A DNA stretch of 64,000 nucleotides from positions 55,444,074 to 55,508,073 of the forward strand of contig NC_067476.1 of assembly GCF_947179515.1 (NCBI RefSeq), written 5' to 3'. Numbering within the stretch: position 1 is the first letter of the stretch; each line of letters begins with the position of its first letter. Source of the DNA: Apodemus sylvaticus (taxonomy: Eukaryota > Chordata > Mammalia > Rodentia > Muridae). Shown here in pieces: positions 35,487 to 45,429 of the stretch. The position numbers were made by a program, and so were the translations under genes. Under the pieces are notes generated by a model, which was not told the DNA's origin, searched no databases, and saw nothing but the letters and a program-made list of their open reading frames with translations.

Positions 35487-35488
35487 CA
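35461..35488. repeat. (CA)n microsatellite
   Basis: A 28-nt pure CA run. Confidence 0.93.
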
Positions 35489-35489
35489 A

Positions 35490-36055
35490 TGCGTCCTGTC
35501 ACCTGGCAAATTGCAACCACAAGCTGTCTTTATGCTAGTAGCCGGTGTAAACCTCTTAGGGACCCCCTAGAACCCCATGTGATCCTGTAAAGTCACCACT
35601 TCAGGCTTTAATCAGGATTTAACTAAAAACACATACTTTCTGGCAAAATGGCTAATTCTTACATGCAGCCTCAGAGCTTGGGCATCCCTAAGGAGAAATA
35701 ATGCCCCGAAACACGTCACTGCCCACTCATTTCCCATTTCACTAACTTCCAATTAACACGCGGACATATTCTCTTCAGAGTCAGCATTACCATCACTTGG
35801 AGACTGCAGAAACAGAGGTGACATGTTGATTTTCTGTGGCTAAAAAGCACTTAACTTTCACTGGGCACCATGACCAATATCTTTCTCCTTGGAAGATACA
35901 TAACTTTCTAAACTAGCATCCCTCTTTACAAACCTGCGTGTGGCGCTGAGGGGGAGGGGAGACGTGGGTGGAAGCCACTTCTCTTCTGCAAAGCCAGGGA
36001 GGCCAGCAAAGGCCAGAGCTTTTTGTTCCAGCCTTTTCCTGCCCGTCAGGGTCCA
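35490..36055. other. Unique non-coding sequence
   Basis: This is the left flank of the CpG-rich block. GC rises towards its right end. Confidence 0.4.
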
Positions 36056-36059
36056 CTTG

Positions 36060-36935
36060 GAGTAACTTGGAGAGGAAGCTTTTCCTGGCGGAGCCTCCGC
36101 GATGGGCTCAGAGGAGACTCCACTGGCCCGGCCGGTCCGTACCTGTCCCGAGTGGAGTGGGATAGGAACCCCCTTGCAACTGCTGCCCTCCTGAGCTCGC
36201 ACCTTGGCAGCGACCCAGAGCCAAACGATTGGCCCAACACGACAACAGGGAGGCGGGAGCGGGTACCCCAGGGCGGTGGGTCACTCTGATCTCCCGGGAC
36301 AGGTCTAAGCAAGGGAGAGGTCATTCTGGAGTTAACGATGCACTTGTCCCCAGCGGGAACGGACTTGACCCCCCGCCAGCCTTTGAAGCACCTTGGAAGC
36401 CTGAGATGAGCTGGATATCTGCCTCGTGTCATCTTCAGCCTTGCTTTGCTGGGAAGGCCACTTCAGGAGCGCTGGCCTGCCCCCTCCCCCAATGCTCCCC
36501 CGAGGCTTAGCATCACAGCGGACAATCTCTCACATCCCGGCTCTTGATCCAAAAGAGGGGACTGAGGGCTGCCCGCGGCAAAGCTCGACCTACACTTCAT
36601 TTTCTTCCGATTTGGAGAAAATGTCACAGGAGTGGGTGGGGAAGACCCTCGCACTGTAAATATGATTTGGAGGGGGCGAGGCGCGGAGCGCAGTGCCCCG
36701 GGCGGCGTGGGCACCCTGCCGGAGATTCCCGGTCTCACAGCGCGCCCTAGTGGACACCCTGGCTCGCGCCGCCGCCCCCCGGACGCTGGCTGGGTCTCCC
36801 CCGAGCCTTACAATCTGCAATATATTATTTCTTGCAAAGTATTGACAATGTGCGAGTCTCTGGTAACCCCGGAGCTCTTGTCTGTAATCAGCACATTTAT
36901 TCACATTTGGGGCGGGGGGATCCGAATTAAATCCC
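36060..36935. promoter_or_regulatory. CpG-rich block, candidate CpG island
   Basis: By hand count there are roughly 50 to 56 CpGs in under 0.9 kb, with GC near 58%. That is close to the classical CpG-island thresholds, against a background of one or two per 100 bp or fewer elsewhere. The densest part is 36675-36790, with about 17 CpGs. An inverted CCAAT box (attgg) lies at about 36228 and a CTCF-like motif at 36740-36753. No TATA box is evident. Overlapping frames of 77 to 128 codons on both strands are typical of GC-rich DNA and carry no domain that I recognise. It could be a promoter, an orphan island or an enhancer, and strand is undetermined. Confidence 0.6.
36740..36753 (-). promoter_or_regulatory. 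CTCF-like motif (one mismatch)
   Basis: Read on the minus strand, CCACTAGGGCGCGC fits the CTCF core CCASYAGRKGGCRS except for one C where G is expected. It lies in the densest CpG part of the block, where methylation could affect binding. Confidence 0.4.
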
Positions 36936-38240
36936 CGTGACCCTGATTAGGTTACAGTGTCATTTTCCCCTGGATCCTCTTTTAAACCCACTCCACACTG
37001 CTTCTCTGTCTATTACATGCTAATTTAATTTTACTGTGGACGATATTTTCAGCATTTGCTGAGGACAGTAAATTTTGTAGTTTATGTTATTTCACTTTTT
37101 ATGACTTTTTAACACTTAATAAAATTTTATTAGAGCACTTTTGTGTTTACAAGGCCACAAAACTCTTGGCAGGTTGTCAGAAGTCCTTTTTATTATGATC
37201 CTACTGATATACTGCGAGTAATGAAATAATCATGTCCAGAAATGTATCAAAGGCCAGAGGGATTACCCCACTTAATAGCTCCACAGATGCGCCCAGAAGA
37301 ATGCGGACTGCGGCGGACAGGCTGGAAGGCAGCAGAGAAGGAGGCAGTTCCCCCCACCCCCCAACACATACACACTCACACTCACACACACTCCTTTCTT
37401 TACTATTTCTGTTGCTTTCCTAAAAGACTACATTCAGGGTCATGTGACTTTCCGCGGTCTCAATAAAAAAAAAAAGAATTTATTCTATTGCAAAATGTGC
37501 TTTTCTTTTTATACTCCTTGTGTGGGCTTTTAAGGCCGGTCGAGTGGCAGTGGGGCTGGCTCCGCGGATCCCTGTCAGTCAGTTTCCTCTCATACTAAGT
37601 GTACTTTCCTGCCATTTAAGCAGCCGATGGTGTCATTGGTGTTGAGAGTGCAGCTTCTACAGCCCACACTGAAGGCTTTGGGGACCCAGGAGGGCGCGAG
37701 TTGTTTTAAGGTCTGTAGCCTCCTGCAAACAACACTGTTTGCTGCTTCAGTTTGGTTTTATTTTGTTCTGCAAACCAGAGGAATGGTGAGGACCGTGCCT
37801 TCTGCCTGACTGGAGAGCTACAGTGTTCTCTCTATTTCATTTATTTATTTATTTATTTTATCTTTGAGGAGGTTAAGACTCGCAATGAGAAGGGCTGAGA
37901 TCCTGCAGCTTTTATTCCCTTTTAAAAGCCAATTTTCTTTTCTTTTAAACAGATACATGGCCATTTGACATACCCGTGTTAAGTTCAATCTTGCTACAAA
38001 AGAAGGCCATTTGTACTTCCTGACCCTGAGAGCAAGGTGGGTGGCTTTGTTTTTTAATTAAATTTTCTGCCTCTAGCTTCATATTTCTCTTTCCCTGTTA
38101 TTTCCTAAACAATGTGCCAGAGTGATAAAAGGATGGAGATTGGACTCATAAACGGAGTGATTTTGAAATGGCTGTTACTGTGTCCATAACCTGAGTTCTT
38201 CTAGGCTTCGGCTTTGAAGGACTTTGGCAATGTTTTTTTA
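36936..38240. other. AT-rich unique flank of the CpG block
   Basis: GC drops sharply at 36940. The next 250 bp hold homeodomain/POU-like strings (atgctaat, taattt, ttttattag). No exon or transposon is seen. A short TTTA run occurs at about 37838-37860. Confidence 0.4.
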
Positions 38241-38242
38241 AA

Positions 38243-38270
38243 GTGTGTGTGTGTGTGTGCGCGCGCGCGC
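38243..38270. repeat. (GT)n-(GC)n alternating tract
   Basis: About 18 nt of GT run straight into five GC units. This is a strongly Z-DNA-prone sequence. Confidence 0.95.
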
Positions 38271-38648
38271 ATGTGTGGGTTTCCAACACATCTAGCTGTG
38301 GTTTTGTGTTCTGGCATTATTTGATATGACTCCTGGAAATATGCACTCTCTCCATGACTGCCTCCCTCACAACCGCTGTAACTTTCCCCGCTGGGTGTCA
38401 TGAGTCTGCTCAGGAGGGCTCTGATTTCGGCTGCAAGGGAGCAGTTTTAAGTTTTCTGTGTAATTTGCTAACCATGAACAAAACTTAGTACTTGGTCTAC
38501 TAGCCTACTGTGTATCTTTGAAGGTCTAGGCTCTGAGAGGAACACAATGAAGGATTGTGCTCATCCTCAAACACTAATGTGCTTAAACTATTTCAGCAAC
38601 CATTTTGCTCTTTCTATAGATACTTTCGATTTGCAAATGTGAGCCGGA

Positions 38649-39038
38649 TTTCTTTTTCTTTCTTTCTTTCTTTCTTCTTCTTCTTCTTCTTCTTCTTCTT
38701 CTTCTTCTTCTTCTTCTTCTTCTTCTTCTTCTTCTTCTTCTTCTTCTTCTTCTTCTTCTTCTTCTTCTCCTTCTCCTTCTCCTTCTCCTTCTCCTTCTCC
38801 TTCTCTCCTTCTCCTTCTCCTTCTCCTTCTCTCCTTCTTCTTCTCCTTCTCCTTCTCCTTCTCCTTCTCCTTCTCCTTCTCCTTCTCCTTCTCCTTCTCC
38901 TTCTCCTCCTCCTCCTCCTCCTCCTCCTCCTCCTCCTCCTCCTCCTCCTCCTCCTCCTCCTCCTTCTCCTTCTCCTCCTCCTCCTCTCTTCCTCCTCTTC
39001 CTCTTCCTCCTCTTCCTTCTCCTCCTCCTCTTCTTCCT
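38649..39038. repeat. 390-nt uninterrupted polypyrimidine tract
   Basis: Every base from 38649 to 39038 is C or T. CTTT units are followed by about 120 nt of TTC, then TTCTCC, then CTC, then mixed units. It continues with few interruptions to about 39085. The 189-codon Phe/Ser/Leu-rich frame here (38555-39124) is a repeat translation. Homopyrimidine mirror tracts of this length can form intramolecular triplexes. Confidence 0.98.
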
Positions 39039-39089
39039 ACTTCTCCTGTTTCTCCTCCTCCTTCCCTCCTCTTCTTTTTCTTCTCATGA

Positions 39090-40384
39090 TTTTCTTAGCA
39101 GTGGAAGGACCCAGAAAGAAGTGATGTTAGGTTCTGAAGAAATGGTCCTTCTCTGTCCTGGTTATAACTGGTGGTTCACGTTCTTTGCCTCTTATTGTGA
39201 GAGATGGAGAGAAGGGCTCAGACTGTATCTCTCCAAAACTCACAAGGCTTTAAAAAAGGGACCTGTGCCCCTGTGTGGGAATCAAGGAGACACTATTCAT
39301 TTTCATTCTGTATAACTATTCAGTGTTTCAGCACGCTTGTGTCCAGCACTATTTGGATAATACTTCAAAGATTGTAATAGCTTTCCAGTTAAAAGTTGGT
39401 TTTTAATTAGAGTATGAAGCAAATCTCTTTTGTTGTAGATATACTTTATACATTGGACTTTCGTAACTCTTATTTCAAAGGGGGAGGAGGTGGCTGAACT
39501 ATTATAATGAATGGGCAGCACCGTCAGCAGGGCCCTTCCTATGTCCACAGGGATTAGAAGCTCTCTTCTGGAGCTTTCAGCACTGAGAAGAAAGAGAGAA
39601 TCTCAATTGTTTCATCCAGAAAGCCCATCTTCAGAAAGATGAGTTAGGTACCAAGCTAGAAGCACAAAAGTCTTCCCTAATCATGCCAGGGGCTTTCTAA
39701 GGGCAGGTAGCATGGTCTCCTGGGTCAGCTCCAAAAAGCCCTCAATTCGTCTCACTCCCATTCTGCTGCGTATTTTTCATGTGGCGTTGGGCACGCCAGC
39801 CTCTCTGGCCTTAGTTTCTTTGATCTGTAAAATGGGGCTGATATGAGTGGCTCCTGCTTCATCTTGTGAAGAGGGGAAGAGTTCATTCCTATGAAGTAAT
39901 TAGAAACGACCCAAAATGTACCTAAAGGTAAGCCCCAGGAAGCCTGGCTTCCCAAAGACTTCTGCCAGAGCCTACAGAGCTCTCCAGCACCTGGCATAGA
40001 ACAAGCAGGTAGATGAATGCTGGATGCATGTCTGTCAGTGACTGCTTCCTAGGCTGTCCTGGTGGAGCCAGGTCACCAAGCAATAACAGAGGTGGCATGA
40101 GCCTCAGAGTGGACTGGATTCTCCTCAGAATGGGTAGTGTGTTAGCCAGGGCTCTCTAGAGGAACAAACTATGGAATATAACCAGAGAGGACTGAAGTGT
40201 TCTTCTGGATACTAGCAAAACTCCTGCTAACCACGATGAGTCATCTGTGATCATATTTCAGCCAATCTCTCCCCTTCTCTCCTTTAAATAAGAGTTACAA
40301 AAACTCAAGTGTATGAAAGATAACACCATATACCTCAGAGCATGCCACATTACCATCTGTTGCACCGTATACAGCTTGCCAAAT

Positions 40385-40385
<1 letters not shown>
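39090..40385. other. Unique non-coding sequence
   Basis: Single-copy, apart from a MIR relic at 39770-39860. No gene recognised. Confidence 0.4.
39770..39860 (+). repeat. MIR SINE relic
   Basis: 'gttgggcacgccagcctctc', 'ggccttagtttctttgatct' and 'gtaaaatggggctgatatga' follow the MIR core. Confidence 0.6.

Positions 40386-40386
<1 letters not shown>

Positions 40387-40430
<44 letters not shown>
40387..40430. repeat. (GT)n microsatellite
   Basis: A pure GT run of 44 nt, followed by a run of 12 C at 40444-40455. Confidence 0.97.
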
Positions 40431-40433
<3 letters not shown>

Positions 40434-40459
40434 AGTGCATAGACCCCCCCCCCCCAAAG

Positions 40460-43005
40460 AGGAGGGAAGCTAAGTGTCCTATGAGCTTTGTGTAACACAT
40501 TCTGAATAAAGAATTCATCTAGGGATACATTTTGTTGAGTGGGAGACGCAATGGTGGAAGCCTGTTGCTCAGACACACTGCACCCTGAGCTCTCTGTGGG
40601 AAGGTGAGGCAGCATCCTAGGCGCTGTGGTCCAGTGATCCTCTGACAAGGCCCAAGTTGTCACAAGTCATCTGTGATTTGTCTGGTGGCAGGGAGGGAGG
40701 CAAGTGGGAGGGAATGAAAGGTGTGCCCAAGAGCTTGTCTCGTCTACACTACACGGGGCCCATGCTCACTGAATGACTCTGCAGTGCCCTGACTCTGAGC
40801 TCCAGGCCAGTGGAACAAACAGCGGGCTCTGGCAGCCTCTCAGGAAAGGGGGCTGCGGTTGCCCCTTTTCTATCACGTGTGTCCGTGAACATTTAATTCA
40901 GCTCTTCTATCTCACCTCAGAGTTTTTGTTTTTGTTTTTGTTTTTGTTTTCTGAGAGAGAAAAACAGCCTTTTAACTTTAGGAAATGAAGACTCTGTTTA
41001 GAGTTAGCTTTGAACCATTCATTATGAAGTCCCAATGAAAGTCCATTTTAAAATAGTGAGGAACTTAGTGTCTTGTTTAAAAAAAAAACAACAACCTGGA
41101 AAGGCAAGGCCATTGCAAATGTCAGAGTCAGCAGGGTAGAGCCCTGGAGCTGCATTCAAGTCGAGGCTGGAAATCTTTAGGGTAAAAAGAGGTGTAGATA
41201 CTCAACTCTCATCACAACGGATATCCTAGATCATCACAGCATTCAGGAGCCAGGGGCATTTCCTTCCGATTGGACTTCTCTTTCTCTCTCTGCATCTGTG
41301 AACTCACCAAGTTAAGCGCTATAGCCATACCAGGCTTTGAATGACATCGCGTCCCTTTGAGATAGGACTGAGTACTTTCTGATTACTGCATGGAAAGAAT
41401 GCAAGCTTTCCCCCCTTTTATGTGTTTTTCAAAGCAACTGCTCTGGTGTAAATAAAATCTTTTAAAAAATGTATCTGCACCCTTTTAGGCTTAAGACCAA
41501 ATGTTTCTTAAAATATGGTAGTCACGAGTTATTGCTCAGAGGATGTTATGGGTGAAAATGATGTCTCGGCTCTGGTCGAGGCAGATGCTCTCCGGATCAG
41601 ACCGTATTACTAAATGTCTCTGCATCAGTAAGGCCAAACAAGTCAAAGCACGCCCCACCGAGTAGCCAGCACAGCCCGCTCCCAGGACAGGAAGCCACAG
41701 GAATCCTGTTGCTAGGAGACATTTGTCTTTGTCCAGCAGCAGGAAGATGTCCTTGAGCATGGGCTTCCCTTCTGGTTGGCTTTGGACAAGCTGTGAATTA
41801 GACTGTCCTTGTTATCCCATCCTCCCAGCAGGACCAGCTAGTCCGCAGGGGTCAACGGTAAGTCCTGATCCCTCGGGAAATTTCTGATACACAGTGTGTT
41901 TTGCTGAATCAGTCAGTCTTCTAAAACCAATAAATATATGTCTACTTTGTACTATGAGAAGATGAAAAGAACAATTTCCTGGGTGGTGTCCATACTTGTG
42001 AGAATGTTATGCAATGGAATCATAATTTAGATTGTTTGAAAGAATCTTTATGGGCTATAGTGGCAGGGAAGGGGGTGAAGGGAAGTTAATTGATGTGAAT
42101 TAAAAGGGTTTCACAGAATCCTTTTACTAGAACATCAGAACTAGAAGGGCTAAAGAATGATTCTTTCGGGGGAACATTACCCAGAACGGCTCTTGGATGG
42201 TACCTGGTTGCCATGAATTTGGTTTTTGCTCAGAGAAATATCCCCAGTCTATCCCCAGTGCCTGGCAAAGAGCCTTACTTGGGAGCTCGGGAGCAGGATG
42301 GTTTAAGGGAGAAAAGTTCTGGGTGCTGTGTGATGGGTACCCAGGATGCTGGTGGAGTTGGAGAGGTGAAGTGAGGTCGGCTGCTGTATTGTACCACAAT
42401 ATCTGTATCAGAAAAGGACAACTTCAACACCAGTTACAAACTTGCTTCAAAATCAACCAGGAATGTCTTCAAGGACTGTGGAATGGCTCTGAAACTGTTG
42501 AGATTAGAAGGGATCAAAGTTTTACAATCCTCACACAAAGCCTCTTTGCAATGCTCCGTCGCCGTCTCTCATATATGTACAGCTTTTTCTGTGCCAATTA
42601 TAACCCCATCGAGCTGCTCAGAATACAGACCTCAGATGACTGGTCTTCGAAGAAATGCACTTTCTCATTATTTCAGATATACAGACGAGGGAACGAGAGC
42701 TTGATGTCGACCTGGGCTCAGACATTGCAGACAACGAGCCAAGCTTTGTGTCTCCTGCAGATGTCTGAGTGCCTCATTCCTGGTCGGTGTGAAGGTTGTG
42801 CTCTACTGAGGGAGGTAGGACAGCCCTTGGCTGAGGAGACCAGCGGTGAGGCAGAGGCAGATGGCTGCAAGGTGACCAGCTGACTGCAGGGCTGGCTGTG
42901 GGGATCAGAAGGAAAGCTGTTCTCTCTCTTTCCTTGTGACTGCTCCCTTGTTTATACTTTGCTTGCTGTACTTCCCTCAACTCGGTTTTTGGAGAGAGGG
43001 GAGGG
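40460..43005. other. Unique non-coding sequence
   Basis: About 2.5 kb free of recognisable transposons. It contains an unassigned 228-codon open frame, listed separately. Confidence 0.4.
42197..42883 (+). other. 228-codon open frame, not recognised
   Basis: This is the longest frame in the window that is not made of simple repeats. It starts at an ATG and ends at TGA. The product would be Cys/Ser/Trp-containing, with no signal peptide, membrane segment or domain that I recognise. Chance of at least one such frame in a random window of this size is roughly 10-15% by a stop-frequency estimate, so it is not compelling. Overlapping shorter frames on both strands are also open. Confidence 0.15.
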
Positions 43006-43011
43006 GATGTT

Positions 43012-43137
43012 GGGGACTGAACTCAAAGTCTTGGGCATGCAAGCAAGAGCTCTACCAGAGCGTGATATGCTGCTTTTATTTTGAGACAATATCTCTGGAG
43101 GTCACTCAGGCTGGCCTTGAACTCACTCCACACTCTT
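43012..43137 (-). mobile_element. B4/ID-B1-type SINE relic
   Basis: 'ggactgaactcaaagtcttg', 'gcaagagctctaccagagcg' (ID-like) and 'ttttgagacaatatctctgg', 'caggctggccttgaactcac' (B1-like) lie next to each other in antisense. It is the only rodent-type SINE that I find between about 31.2 and 58.4 kb. Confidence 0.6.
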
Positions 43138-43275
43138 AGGCTGTTACTTAACCTCTCAGACTCAGTTTCCTCATCTGTCAGATGGAAACAATAAGACCAA
43201 TTTAATAGGTTTGCCACGCCAATCAAATAACAGAATCATATGAGACATGGGATACAGTGCTAGGTATCTTCTGGG
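43138..43275 (+). repeat. MIR SINE relic
   Basis: 'acttaacctctcagactcag' and 'tttcctcatctgtcagatgg' are close to the MIR core. The remainder, to about 43275, decays. Confidence 0.72.
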
Positions 43276-43279
43276 CTCT

Positions 43280-44520
43280 TAGCGTGAGTGTGAGCCCCTA
43301 GCACTCCCAGTGGCAGAATTCTTCAAAGTACTCTGTCCTAGGCTGTGGCACTGCCCTCTTTAGCTGCTGATGTTCGAGGATGGAGAATCTATTCATAATG
43401 CTTCCCCTTCAACAATCACCTCTCCCCGTCTACCGATACCCGTGTGTAGGGCTATTCAGCAAATGATACTGAAGATGTTGGGGAATTGTTTGTTGAATGA
43501 ATGTATGAAATGATCATAGCCATAGCTACAGCTGTGGACTCTTCTTCCACACTTCCCTGGGAAGATTCCTTGTTTCAGGAGTGTTGGAACGACACAGCAT
43601 AGGTGGTACTATAAGGTTGGACACTACTAAAGCATCCCCATTTGGGGATTCCCCTTGCAAAGCAACCAACTGCACAAAGAAAATCTGGTTGACCAGTGTC
43701 TTATGGAAAACATCTAGTTTGGTGGGGAGGTCTTCTGATTTGATTCCTCCTTTCCCTGATCTGACAAGATGGACCCATTGTTCCAAACACCCTGTTTTAC
43801 CTGGCAGCAGGTAGGGGACAGAGCCCTGCTCAGTGTTCCTTTTGTTCCCAAGGCTCTGTCCACTGTTCTGGAAGGGGCAGATTTATAGTGTCCAGGTCCC
43901 TTCCACAAAGCCCTGCTGATGCCGGCAATTATGCCACTGAGGCACATCAGTTCGCAGCACGGTCTAGAAACAGTGCATAATCTCAGTGTCAAGGTGCTGA
44001 CCACAGGTACGCAGAAATAGAAGTAAACCAACAGTAAGGGACTCAGGAAGCCTGGGGGTGGGGAGGTTCGGGCAGTGGGATACATCCCCTGGTGCTTTGT
44101 ACAAGTGACAAGAAACAAGAAGACTCTTCTTAAAGGTAGACTTGGGTGTGGAGGCATTAGTCTTCCAGTAATTTGGGGGAAGGTATAAACTTTTTAAAAT
44201 CCGTGTCTGAGTTATAAATGTTTCTTTATAACCAGGGTGCTACCTCCAGGTTTGACCAAGAATGTGGCACCAATCATAATTCTGAGTGGGTCGTCAGGCC
44301 CTGATATGTAGCTTAAGTTACCCAGCAGCATTCCAGGGCCATGATGAGACAGGGGCTACCACAGAGTTTGTCTTGGGACATCTCTCCCCAGGTTCAGACT
44401 CAGAATGTGCTCAGCTTAAGGATCCTATCCTAAGCACATAGCATGCTAGGCTACCAGACCTGAGAAGCTCTAGCCCCCTCAAGCATCAATTTTTCCATTC
44501 TTCTACTTGTCTATCCTGTT
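43280..44520. other. Unique non-coding sequence
   Basis: No transposon recognised. The 147-codon minus frame (43714-44157) has no recognisable domain. Confidence 0.4.
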
Positions 44521-44522
44521 CT

Positions 44523-45023
44523 CATCCATCCATCCACCCACCCACCCACCCATCCACCCCTCCATCCACCCATCCTTCCATCCATGCACTCACCACCCAC
44601 CCACCCATCCACCCATTCTTCCATCCATCAATCCATCCATTCACCCATCCTTCCATCCATCCACTCACCCACCCATCCGTCTATCCATCCATCTATCCAT
44701 CCATCCACTCACCCACCTACCCACCCACCCATCTACCCATCCATCCACTCACCCACCCACCCACCCACCCACCCATCCTTCCATCCATCCACTCACCCAC
44801 CCATCCATCTATCATCCATCCATCCATCCATCCATCCATCCATCCATCCACTCACTCACCCACCCATCTATACATACATACATACATACATACATACACT
44901 CACCCACCCTCCCATCCATCTACCCACCCACCCATCCACCCATCCACCCATCCACCCATCCACCCATCCACCCCTCCATCCACCCATCCTTCCATCTGTC
45001 CATCAACCTGCCCACACACCCAT
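44523..45023. repeat. 500-bp (CCAT/CCAC)n tract
   Basis: Tetranucleotide units CCAT and CCAC, with TCAC and TTCC variants and a CATA block, run for about 500 bp with higher-order periodicity. Two frames of 174 codons (His/Pro/Ser/Thr-rich) cross it only because the repeat lacks stops. Confidence 0.97.
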
Positions 45024-45257
45024 CTCTTTAACACATACAGGCCGTATTCTCTGGAAGGTGGCTACTGATCGCACTTGTTTTCCTGGTTACTTAATCTCTA
45101 AAACTTAGTCCAGGCCTGCCACAGGGTAACTGCTGAAGGAATATTCATTCAGTAAGGGATAAGACCCTATGCAGCGACTGCCTTTTGTTATGATGTTCTG
45201 AAATATTTTTCAGGATGAGTCTGTACTTATATAAAAAAGTAGATTGTGCAGCTTCTA

Positions 45258-45259
<2 letters not shown>

Positions 45260-45289
<30 letters not shown>
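45260..45289. repeat. (TG)n microsatellite
   Basis: A 30-nt TG run. An 11-C run with CA repeats follows at 45404-45422. Confidence 0.93.
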
Positions 45290-45292
<3 letters not shown>

Positions 45293-45429
45293 GGTGGGGA
45301 AGGTGTGTGCAATCGCCTAGTTGCTTCACAAAGTAGTGTAGTAGAACAGATGCTCAGATCCTTTTGGAGAGAAATGAGAAAACATGCACGCATGCGTGAG
45401 TTGCCCCCCCCCCCACACACACACAGCCC

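Noticed and set aside
38555..39124. 189-codon Phe/Ser/Leu-rich frame
   Set aside because: It is a translation of the polypyrimidine repeat. Homopyrimidine DNA cannot encode a stop codon in these frames, so openness is automatic.
40138..40190. 'agccagggctctctagaggaac' segment resembling an old repeat end
   Set aside because: The similarity covers only a few tens of bases and I could not place it in a family with confidence.
44507..45108. Two 174-codon His/Pro/Ser/Thr-rich frames
   Set aside because: Both are products of the CCAT/CCAC array read in two frames. No non-repeat domain is attached.
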